Below are positions 57,567-64,000 of a stretch of DNA of 64,000 nucleotides, piece by piece. The notes below the pieces were generated by a model that did not search any database, was not told where the DNA came from, and was given only the letters and a program-made list of their open reading frames with translations. The stretch's first letter is position 1, and each line of letters starts with the position of its first letter. The stretch is from Sphingomonas sabuli (lineage in GTDB: Bacteria; Pseudomonadota; Alphaproteobacteria; Sphingomonadales; Sphingomonadaceae), in NCBI RefSeq assembly GCF_014352855.1, contig NZ_CP060697.1:2004001-2068000 (forward strand), given 5' to 3'. Made by a program: the position numbers and the translations under genes.

Positions 57567-58157
57567 TCACCCCCCGATCCAGGCCGCCACTTCGGTCGCC
57601 ACGCGGTTGGCGGCGGCGTTTAGCATGGTGCCGACGTTGGCGGCGTCGGGGCTGGACGGGATCGTGCTTTCGAAGCGGCGGTTTTCGACATGGGTGCCGC
57701 CCTGCGTCGCCATGGCCGCGTCATACTGGACGACGACCATGCCGGTCTGCGCGTCATAGCCGAAGCGGTTGAGTTCGCCGGTCACGACCAGACCGGGATC
57801 GAGCGAGGCCTGGGCTGGATCGAGCACCACGCGCGCGGTCTTGCGGCGAACCGTCTCTTCAACCAGCTTCTGGAACAGCTTGTCCGGCGTATCGACCCAT
57901 TGCAGGTCGGTCACATATTCGACGTTGGTCGGGCTCACCTGCACCGGCACGCGCAGCACTCGCAGTTCCTTCGGCACGACCGGCGTGCGGATGGTCACGG
58001 TCTGACCGACCGCGACCGACCGGGTCTGCGCGGTGAACGGCGCTTCGGGGGTCAGGGTATAGAGCGTGTCCGGGGTCTTGCCGCCGCCAAGCAGCGAACA
58101 TCCGCAAACCGACGCCGCGAGCGCAAGCGCCGTTCCGATACGCAGAAGCCTCGTCAT
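57567..58157 (-). CDS. ABC-type transport auxiliary lipoprotein (PqiC/MlaA-system-like)
   Basis: A 196-residue lipoprotein with a signal peptide and lipobox VCGC near residue 20, then LLGGGKTPDTLYTLTPEAPF. The body fits the ABC_trans_aux (DUF330) family that pairs with MlaD-type proteins. YVTDLQWVDTPDKLFQKLVE is the usual segment. It would sit in the outer membrane or periplasm and help lipid transfer. Last gene of the mlaE-mlaF-mlaD operon, with its ATG overlapping the mlaD stop. Confidence 0.88.
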   Translation of the reverse strand: MTRLLRIGTALALAASVCGCSLLGGGKTPDTLYTLTPEAPFTAQTRSVAVGQTVTIRTPVVPKELRVLRVPVQVSPTNVEYVTDLQWVDTPDKLFQKLVEETVRRKTARVVLDPAQASLDPGLVVTGELNRFGYDAQTGMVVVQYDAAMATQGGTHVENRRFESTIPSSPDAANVGTMLNAAANRVATEVAAWIGG

Positions 58158-59107
58158 TTCGTCTTCCCCGGTTTGTAGTCAGGCAGCTTTTCTGGACCCA
58201 GCGCGCCGCTGATCCCGCCCTGCTCGACGCGGTTGGTCACGCCTTCCAGCGAGGTCGTCAGCCCGCGCATGTCGCGCACCAGCCGATTGATTTCGGGCAA
58301 TGTCGACTTGCTGAAATTCTGGACGCCCGGCCGCGTGTCGGCGATCATCGCGTCGAGATTGTCCGCCGCGCGCTGCACGGAAGCGATCGCCACGCGCAGG
58401 TCCTTGGCCGCAGGTTCGCCCTGTTCGATGACCAGCCGGTTGGTGCTGTCCGCCAGCGTGCTGACCTGGCCCGCAGCCTCGCCGGCGTTGCGCACCGCGA
58501 TGCGCGCGTCGGCGATGGCGTCGCCCAGTTCCGGCGCGCGGTCGGCCAGCACCTGGCTGGTGCGCTCGATATTCTCGAGGATGTCGGCGACCGCATTCTG
58601 GTTCTTGTCGCTGAGCAATTCGGTCAGCCGCTCGGTCAGCCGCTGGATGCGGTCCATCAGCTCCGGCGCGCTGTTGAGCAGGGCGCCAAGGCCGCTGGTG
58701 CTCGACGGGATGACCGGGCAGCCCTGCGGGCCGGTCTCGGTGATCGCCTGGGCGCCGCGGGCGCCGCCGGCCAGCTGGATCTCGCTGACGCCGGTGAAGC
58801 CGACGCCGTGGATTTCCGCGGTCGTGCCGCGCAGTACCGGCGTGTCTTCCTCAACCTCGATGCGGACGTGCACGAATTCCGGCCGCTGCGGCATCAGCGA
58901 AATCTGCTGCACCTGGCCGACCGGGACGCCGGAGTAGCTGACGGCCGACCCCTTGTTGAGGCCGCCGACGGCCTGCGCGAAGTAGATGTCGAAGCATTTG
59001 GTCTCGCGGTCCGAAAGCCCGGCAAGCCAGACCGCGAACACCAGCAGGCCCGCCAGCATCGCCAGCGTCACTGCACCGACCAGCACGTAATTCGAGCGCG
59101 TTTCCAT
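58154..59107 (-). CDS. mlaD: MlaD-family (MCE) lipid-binding protein
   Basis: A 317-residue inner-membrane protein with one N-terminal helix (YVLVGAVTLAMLAGLLVFAV) and an MCE domain at ~40-120 (LNKGSAVSYSGVPVGQVQQI). A helical C-terminal part with coiled-coil character follows. MlaD hexamers form the periplasmic ring that moves phospholipids between membranes with MlaFE. The C-terminal region is longer than E. coli MlaD (183 aa), as in many alphaproteobacteria. ATGA overlaps link it to mlaF and to the lipoprotein gene. Confidence 0.92.
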   Translation of the reverse strand: METRSNYVLVGAVTLAMLAGLLVFAVWLAGLSDRETKCFDIYFAQAVGGLNKGSAVSYSGVPVGQVQQISLMPQRPEFVHVRIEVEEDTPVLRGTTAEIHGVGFTGVSEIQLAGGARGAQAITETGPQGCPVIPSSTSGLGALLNSAPELMDRIQRLTERLTELLSDKNQNAVADILENIERTSQVLADRAPELGDAIADARIAVRNAGEAAGQVSTLADSTNRLVIEQGEPAAKDLRVAIASVQRAADNLDAMIADTRPGVQNFSKSTLPEINRLVRDMRGLTTSLEGVTNRVEQGGISGALGPEKLPDYKPGKTK

Positions 59108-59910
59108 CAGGCGTCGACTTTCTTAGCGGTATCCGCCGCGGAGCGGCCCCGGGGGCCGTTGAAATATTCCTGAATCCACGGATGGTCCGTGGCCAATAGT
59201 TCGGGGATCGTCCCGACCGCTATCACTTTCTTGTCGGCAAGCACGGCGACACGGTCGCAGATGGCGTAGAGCGTGTCGAGGTCATGCGTGATCAGGAACA
59301 CGGTCAGGCCCAGCTTTTTCTGCAACGACCGGATCAGCTCATCGAACGCTGCCGCCGAGATCGGGTCGAGGCCAGCGGTCGGTTCGTCGAGGAACAGCAG
59401 CTCCGGATCGAGCGCGAGTGCGCGGGCGAGGCCGGCGCGCTTGATCATGCCGCCCGACAGTTCGGACGGGAATTTTGGCCCGGCGTCGGGCGGAAGCCCG
59501 CTCATCGCGATCTTGAATCCCGCAATCTCGTCCATCAGCTCCTTGCTGATGAACGGGAAATATTCACGGATCGGCACTTCGACGTTTTCCGCGGTGGTCA
59601 GCGTCGAAAACAGCGCACCGGCCTGGAACAGGATGCCCCAGCGGCGGCGAATGTTCTTGGCCTCGTCCTCGTCGCGGTCGATCATGCTCTCGCCGAGCAC
59701 TTCGATTTCGCCGGATTCGGGGCTCTGCAGGCCGATGACCGATCGCATCAGCACCGACTTGCCGGTGCCCGACCCGCCGACGACGCCAAGGATCTCACCC
59801 TTGCATACGGTCAGGTCGAGATTTTCGTGGATAACGGCCTCGCCGAAGCTGTTGCGCAATCCGCGGATGGTGATGACCGGCTCGCAGTCCTTGGATTCGT
59901 GGGCTGTCAT
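59107..59910 (-). CDS. mlaF: Phospholipid ABC transporter ATP-binding protein
   Basis: A 267-residue ABC ATPase. Walker A GGSGTGKSVLMRSVI, Q-loop ILFQAGALFSTLT, signature LSGGMIKRAGLARAL and Walker B LLFLDEPTAGLDP are intact; FQAGALF is typical of MlaF. The frame is open far upstream, but ATG 59908-59910 (MTAHESKDCEP) is the family start and overlaps the mlaE stop as ATGA. It energises MlaE to move lipids across the inner membrane side of the Mla system. Confidence 0.95.
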   Translation of the reverse strand: MTAHESKDCEPVITIRGLRNSFGEAVIHENLDLTVCKGEILGVVGGSGTGKSVLMRSVIGLQSPESGEIEVLGESMIDRDEDEAKNIRRRWGILFQAGALFSTLTTAENVEVPIREYFPFISKELMDEIAGFKIAMSGLPPDAGPKFPSELSGGMIKRAGLARALALDPELLFLDEPTAGLDPISAAAFDELIRSLQKKLGLTVFLITHDLDTLYAICDRVAVLADKKVIAVGTIPELLATDHPWIQEYFNGPRGRSAADTAKKVDA

Positions 59911-61001
59911 CGCCACCCCAGCGAGCTGAAGAAGACGGCGAAGATCGCGTCGATAACGATCACCAGGAAGATCGACTGGACCACCGCCGTGGTGGTGCGC
60001 AGGCCGACCTCTTCGGAATTGCTTTCGACCATCATGCCCTGGAAGCAGCCGGCGAGCGCGATGATGAAGCCGAACACCGGCGCCTTGATCAGCCCGATCC
60101 ACAAATCGGTCGGCGGGACCACTTCCTGCAGTCGGCGGATGTAGGTGAACGGCGGGATTCCGAGCACCAGCCAGACGAAGATGCCGCCGCCGATCAGCGC
60201 GGTGAACATCGCCCAGAAGGCGAGCAGCGGCATCATGATCACCGACGCGATCATCCGCGGAATGACGAGCGCTTCGATCGGCGACACGCCGATGGTCCGC
60301 ATGGCGTCGATTTCCTCGGTGATCTTCATCGTCCCGATCTGCGCGGCGAAAGCGGAGCCGGACCGGCCGGCGACCATGATCGCGGTCATCAGCGTACCCA
60401 GTTCGCGCACCGTGATCCGGCCGATCAGGTTGATGGTGTAAATCTCGGCGCCGAACTGCTGCAGCTGCACCGCGCCCTGCTGGGCGACGACGATGCCGAT
60501 AAGGAAGCTCATCAGGCCGATGATGCCGAGCGCGCGGACTCCGACGACGTCGAACCGCTGGACCACGGCGTTGATGCGAAAGCGCTTGGGCCGGCGAATG
60601 AGGTTGGCGAAGGCAATGAGCGTCGCGCCGAGGAAGCCGACCAGGCCGACCAGCGTGACCCCCGTTTCGGCGACCCATTCGCCCAGTTCGCGCAGCACGC
60701 GAATGAAGCCGGCGCGTTCCTCGGGCCGGACTTTGACCGGCTTGTCCGATTCCGCGACCTGGTCGAGCAGGCTGCGAATTTCGTCGCTGACGCCGATGAC
60801 GCGGGCGCCGCGGTCGCGGACGGTGCGATAGACCAGCCAGGCGCCGACGGTGTCCATGCGCTTGACCCCGCTAAGGTCGATGGTCAACGGATCGGGCTCG
60901 TGATCGATCTCTCGAGCGGTGCTGGCGGCGCGCGCAATGGTGATCGCCCCCGCCAAGCGGTAGGTCGCACCGTCTCCCTCTTCATCCCCGTGGCGGCTCA
61001 T
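59907..61001 (-). CDS. mlaE: Phospholipid ABC permease MlaE with N-terminal STAS-like domain
   Basis: A 364-residue protein. Residues ~10-110 form a STAS-like domain (TIDLSGVKRMDTVGAWLVYR), a fusion seen in alphaproteobacterial MlaE, where the separate MlaB is absent. The permease domain has the MlaE signatures GAVQLQQFGAEIYTINLIGR, then VRELGTLMTAIMVAGRSGSA and EIDAMRTIGVSPIEALVIPR. The frame opens at GTG 61064, but ATG 61001 (MSRHGDEEG) removes a stretch that does not look coding. It heads the mlaE-mlaF-mlaD-lipoprotein operon. Confidence 0.9.
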   Translation of the reverse strand: MSRHGDEEGDGATYRLAGAITIARAASTAREIDHEPDPLTIDLSGVKRMDTVGAWLVYRTVRDRGARVIGVSDEIRSLLDQVAESDKPVKVRPEERAGFIRVLRELGEWVAETGVTLVGLVGFLGATLIAFANLIRRPKRFRINAVVQRFDVVGVRALGIIGLMSFLIGIVVAQQGAVQLQQFGAEIYTINLIGRITVRELGTLMTAIMVAGRSGSAFAAQIGTMKITEEIDAMRTIGVSPIEALVIPRMIASVIMMPLLAFWAMFTALIGGGIFVWLVLGIPPFTYIRRLQEVVPPTDLWIGLIKAPVFGFIIALAGCFQGMMVESNSEEVGLRTTTAVVQSIFLVIVIDAIFAVFFSSLGWR

Positions 61002-61096
61002 CGCGGGGGAGACTGTCCGAAAACGTGGGTTCCCACAAGCGTCAGTCGACACTGCCACTTTCACGCGGCGCTGGCGGTGCCTAAGAAGCGCGCCAG

Positions 61097-62203
61097 ATGA
61101 CCGCGACCGAAAACCCTGCCTTCCGACCCGTTGGCGCCAACCCGACCTTGCTGTTCGGGATGGATTCGACCGAGCGTGCGCGCCGTATCGCCGCCAATGC
61201 CGGCTTCGGCGATGCGGGCAACGGCGCCGTTCTGCTGGCCAATATGGATTTCGCCTGGGACCCGGCGTGGCTGAAGGAAATCGCCCGCCGGCCCGGCACC
61301 GTACTGGTCAGCGGCAGTCAGCCCGTACTGGCACATGTACCGGAAGGGACCGATCCCGCGCCGGTCGAACAGGCGATGCTGGGCAGCGGCGGCAGCCTCG
61401 CCGCCCTTGAGGCGGTCGACAGCGAGACTGCCGAGGTCAATTATCACGAGTTGCGCAAGCGCGAGCGGCCGTTCGTCCTGCCGCTCGGACCGGACAGCGC
61501 CGACGCGGTCGAACGCGCCGCTTATGACGCGTCCTACAAGGGCGTCACCGACGTGCTGACGCTCTACCTGTGGCGCAAACCGGCCTTCTACATGACCCGC
61601 TGGGCAGCGCAGATGGGCCTTGCGCCGAACGCGGTCACCGGGGTCGGCGCGGCGCTGTGCGCACTGGCGTTCTTCTACTTCTGGTTCGGCAATTACTGGC
61701 TCGGGATGGCCGCGGGCTTCATCTTCATGGTGCTCGACACCGTCGACGGAAAGCTGGCGCGCTGTACCGGCGCCTCGTCCAAATGGGGCAACGTCTTCGA
61801 CCATGGCATCGACCTCGTGCACCCGCCGTTCTGGTGGTGGGCATGGGCGCACGGCCTCGGCGCATACGGAACGCCGCTGGAGCCGGTTTATGCGACGATG
61901 CTCCTGGCGGCGATCGTCGTCGGCTATGTCGCGCAACGGGTCATCGAAGGCCTGTTCATGGCCCGGTTCGGCATGCACATCCACGTGTGGCGGCGTATCG
62001 ACAGCCAGTTCCGGCTGATCACCGCCCGCCGCAACCCCAACATGGTGATCCTGTTCTTCGCGCTGCTCGCCGGCCGGCCCGACGTCGGGCTCGAACTGCT
62101 GGCGCTGTGGACCATCGTCAGCCTGATCTTCCACGGCGTGCGGCTGGCGCAGGCGGAAATGCAGGCGTGGCGCGGCAAGACGCCGGTTTCCTGGCTGACG
62201 TGA
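61097..62203 (+). CDS. CDP-alcohol phosphatidyltransferase
   Basis: A 368-residue membrane enzyme. A soluble N-terminal domain of ~140 residues precedes about six helices. The CDP-alcohol phosphotransferase signature is complete: DTVDGKLAR then G...D...D in GNVFDHGIDL. Such enzymes join an alcohol phosphate or inositol phosphate to a CDP-diacylglycerol or swap CDP-alcohols. The neighbouring nucleotidyltransferase and HAD phosphatase fit a head-group pathway. It starts at ATG 61097, 95 bases from divergent mlaE. Its stop overlaps the nucleotidyltransferase GTG as GTGA. Confidence 0.9.
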   Translation: MTATENPAFRPVGANPTLLFGMDSTERARRIAANAGFGDAGNGAVLLANMDFAWDPAWLKEIARRPGTVLVSGSQPVLAHVPEGTDPAPVEQAMLGSGGSLAALEAVDSETAEVNYHELRKRERPFVLPLGPDSADAVERAAYDASYKGVTDVLTLYLWRKPAFYMTRWAAQMGLAPNAVTGVGAALCALAFFYFWFGNYWLGMAAGFIFMVLDTVDGKLARCTGASSKWGNVFDHGIDLVHPPFWWWAWAHGLGAYGTPLEPVYATMLLAAIVVGYVAQRVIEGLFMARFGMHIHVWRRIDSQFRLITARRNPNMVILFFALLAGRPDVGLELLALWTIVSLIFHGVRLAQAEMQAWRGKTPVSWLT

Positions 62204-62973
62204 GCAAGCCGACGGCCATCGTCCTTGCGGGGTCGCGGCCGGGCAGCGATCCGCTTGCCGCCGCCTTCGGCACCGACCTCAAGGCGCTGGTATCCGTCGG
62301 CGGCAAGCCGATGGTCCGCTGGCCGGTCGACGCGCTGCTGGATTCCGGACGCTTCGGCCAGGTGCGCGTGCTGGCGCAGGAACCCGAACGGATCGGCGCG
62401 GCCCTGCCGGCGCATCCCGACCTGGTCGTCGCGGCGTCCGGACCAAGCATTGCGGCGACGCTCGAAACATTGCTGTTCGACGGTTCGGTCGACTGGCCGT
62501 TGTTCGTCACCACGGCCGACCATGTCCTGCTCGATCGCGAGATGATCGACGAATTCTGCGACCTGTCGGAAGTCGCCGACATCGCCGTCGGCGTGGTCGA
62601 GCGCGAGACGCTAATGGCGCGCCTGCCCGAATCGCAGCGGACATGGATCCCGTTCCGGTCCGGTGCCTACAGCGGGGCGAACATGTTCATGCTCAGCGGC
62701 AAGAAAGTGCTTCCGGCGCTGGAATTATGGCGGTCGGTCGAACAGGACCGCAAGAAGGCCTGGTCGTTGCTATGGGCGCTGGGCCCAACCAATTTCCTCG
62801 GCGCGGCGCTCCGGCTCCGCACCATCCACCAGACGCTGGATGCGGTCGGCGAACGGCTTGGCGCGAAGGTCGAGGCGATCGACCTGTCCGACCCGCTGGC
62901 CGCAGTCGATGTCGACAAGCTGGCCGATCATTATCTGGTCGAACGCCTGCTGGCGGAGCGTACCGATGGCTGA
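62200..62973 (+). CDS. MobA-like nucleotidyltransferase
   Basis: A 257-residue NTP transferase. The N-terminal TAIVLAGSRPGSDPLAAAFG is the nucleotide loop in a variant form, ALVSVGGKPMVRWPVDALL the substrate loop, and PLFVTTADHVLLDREMID has the metal Asp. It would make a CDP-type or NDP-type activated alcohol, matching the CDP-alcohol phosphatidyltransferase next to it. It starts at GTG 62200, overlapping the upstream stop, and overlaps the HAD gene by eight bases. Substrate unknown. Confidence 0.82.
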   Translation: MSKPTAIVLAGSRPGSDPLAAAFGTDLKALVSVGGKPMVRWPVDALLDSGRFGQVRVLAQEPERIGAALPAHPDLVVAASGPSIAATLETLLFDGSVDWPLFVTTADHVLLDREMIDEFCDLSEVADIAVGVVERETLMARLPESQRTWIPFRSGAYSGANMFMLSGKKVLPALELWRSVEQDRKKAWSLLWALGPTNFLGAALRLRTIHQTLDAVGERLGAKVEAIDLSDPLAAVDVDKLADHYLVERLLAERTDG

Positions 62974-63637
62974 CCTTGCCGTTTACGACCTCGACCGGAC
63001 GATCACCCGACTGCCGACCTACACGCCGTTCCTGATCCATTGCGCGCTTCGCCGGCAGCAATGGCGGCTGCTGTTCCTGCCGCTCGTGGCGCTGGCGATG
63101 CTTGGCTATCTGCTCAAACTCTACGACCGCGGCCGGCTGAAGGAGATGTGCCAGGCGCTGCTGGTCGGGCGGCATATCAGCGCCGCGACGCTCAAGCCGC
63201 TGGCCGACAGCTTCGCCGACCAGACCGTGGCCGGCAACGTCCGTCCCGGCGCGCGCCGGGCGATCGACCGCGACCGCGGGCAAGGCCGGCGGCTGGTGCT
63301 CGCGACCGCGTCCTACCGCTTATACGCCGACGCCATCGCGCAGCGGCTCGGCTTCGACGATGTCATCGCCACCGGCTCGGTGATCGGTCTCGACGACCGC
63401 GTCGCCGCCAAGATCGACGGCGACAATTGCTATGGCCCGGCCAAGCTGTGGATGATTTCCGAATGGGTCGAACGCTCTGGGCTGCTCGGCAAGCACGGCC
63501 ATGTCCGCTTCTACTCCGACCATGCGTCCGACGCTCCGACATTCGAATGGGCGGACGAGCCGGTGGCGGTGAACCCGCACGACAAGCTCAAGCGCCTCGC
63601 GCAGCGTCGCGGCTGGGCGATCGAGGACTGGAGTTGA
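62966..63637 (+). CDS. HAD-IB family phosphatase
   Basis: A 223-residue HAD phosphatase. Motif I VYDLDRTIT has the two Asp residues, motif II is LATASYR, motif III contains the Lys in VAAKIDGDN, and motif IV is YSDHASD. One hydrophobic segment (LLFLPLVALAMLGYLL) in the cap may touch the membrane. Placement after the CDP-alcohol enzyme suggests it removes a phosphate from a lipid or head-group intermediate. ATG 62966 lies inside the end of the nucleotidyltransferase gene (8-base overlap). Confidence 0.88.
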   Translation: MADLAVYDLDRTITRLPTYTPFLIHCALRRQQWRLLFLPLVALAMLGYLLKLYDRGRLKEMCQALLVGRHISAATLKPLADSFADQTVAGNVRPGARRAIDRDRGQGRRLVLATASYRLYADAIAQRLGFDDVIATGSVIGLDDRVAAKIDGDNCYGPAKLWMISEWVERSGLLGKHGHVRFYSDHASDAPTFEWADEPVAVNPHDKLKRLAQRRGWAIEDWS

Positions 63638-63676
63638 TCGAAAAGCGTTCGCGCAGTTCGGTAATTGCGAAGCCGA

Positions 63677-64000
63677 CTAGCGCAGCGAGGCGAGCTGCAT
63701 CCTTGCGCCGCTGCTGAGGTAGGTGACGGTCACCGGAACCATCCGCTTCAGCGACACGCGCTGCTCGGGGGCGGACGCGTCAGGCGCGCCATTCTCGCCC
63801 AGCAGCCACTGCGCAAAGCGCGGAGCGTCCTCAAGGCGGATACAACCGGCGCTAAGGCTACGGTTTTCCTTCTCGAACAGCGCCTTGCGCGGCGTGTCGT
63901 GCAGGTAGATGCCGTTGGCATTCAGCAGGCTGAATTTCATCTTGCCCATCGAGTTGGCGGGTCCCGGCCGCTGGCGGACCAGAACGGTCTCCTGACCATC
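63677..64000 (-). CDS. L,D-transpeptidase (YcbB-like), C-terminal part
   Basis: Only the 3' 324 bases are present; the start lies beyond the window. The visible 107 residues hold the YkuD catalytic region. LVRQRPGPANSMGKMKFSLL precedes GIYLHDTPRKALFEKENRSL, and SAGCIRLED supplies the catalytic Cys. It links peptidoglycan through 3-3 crosslinks or attaches lipoproteins. The pattern HDTP...SxGCIR and the upstream RQRPGPxNSMG match the larger YcbB-type enzymes. Confidence 0.9.
   Translation of the reverse strand, partial: DGQETVLVRQRPGPANSMGKMKFSLLNANGIYLHDTPRKALFEKENRSLSAGCIRLEDAPRFAQWLLGENGAPDASAPEQRVSLKRMVPVTVTYLSSGARMQLASLR

Noticed and set aside
61002..61064. N-terminal extension of MlaE from GTG 61064
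   Set aside because: The added residues come from a region with the palindrome GTGGG-TT-CCCAC (61025-61036) and look non-coding; ATG 61001 fits the STAS domain better.

Overview
This is a high-GC chromosomal window that reads as an alphaproteobacterium of the order Sphingomonadales (a Sphingomonas/Sphingomicrobium-like genome). The evidence is protein content: a DUF2093 protein, a PHA-granule-region protein, a TonB receptor with a proline/cysteine tail, an adrenodoxin-reductase-type FNR, MlaEFD lipid transport and a HisKA_2 kinase. Genes are tightly packed, often overlapping as ATGA, GTGA or TGATG. The assignment rests on protein similarity from memory, not on a search.

Layout. 1-9434 is core housekeeping: rpmB, tadA, a CNNM/CBS membrane protein, a cyanide-insensitive-type cytochrome bd operon (cydA-cydB plus a 35-residue DUF2474 ORF), a helix-hairpin-helix membrane protein, a BON-like membrane protein, and purD and xseA with touching divergent start codons. 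9706-17900 holds a large TonB-dependent receptor with a Pro-rich, two-Cys C-terminal extension, a strong terminator, then three consecutive TPR-fused enzymes: a sulfotransferase, an Asp/Asn beta-hydroxylase-type dioxygenase and a 2OG-Fe(II) oxygenase. 17984-37220 is ordinary chromosome: clpB, an M15-like peptidase, FNR, tRNA-Pro(CGG), an orphan histidine kinase, a TIR-TPR protein, a six-gene minus-strand operon (two peptidases, thioesterase, maiA-like GST, class II aldolase, lldD-like dehydrogenase), ppa and an Xaa-Pro aminopeptidase.

37312-52775 is an integrated element. It starts at tRNA-Thr(GGT) and is bounded by a 50-bp perfect direct repeat of the tRNA 3' part, with a tyrosine integrase just inside the right repeat. 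Inside are a replication/excision core (integrase, AlpA, primase-polymerase/helicase) and a dense defence cargo. The cargo has a 5mC methyltransferase divergent from a ParB-like / SNF2 helicase / Vsr / PLD-nuclease operon, an EVE-HNH modification-dependent endonuclease, a HEPN/RES-type toxin-like protein, and a second ParB-like gene overlapping a possible variant nuclease. No capsid or packaging genes are visible. This island is the best place to look for an undescribed system.

52836-64000 returns to core genes: threonine aldolase, a DMT transporter, pepN (ending at a G7 tract before a start-less membrane ORF), the mlaE-mlaF-mlaD-lipoprotein operon, a divergent operon of CDP-alcohol phosphatidyltransferase, nucleotidyltransferase and HAD phosphatase that looks like a lipid head-group pathway, and the 3' end of an L,D-transpeptidase gene. 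No CRISPR array, rRNA or insertion sequence was seen.
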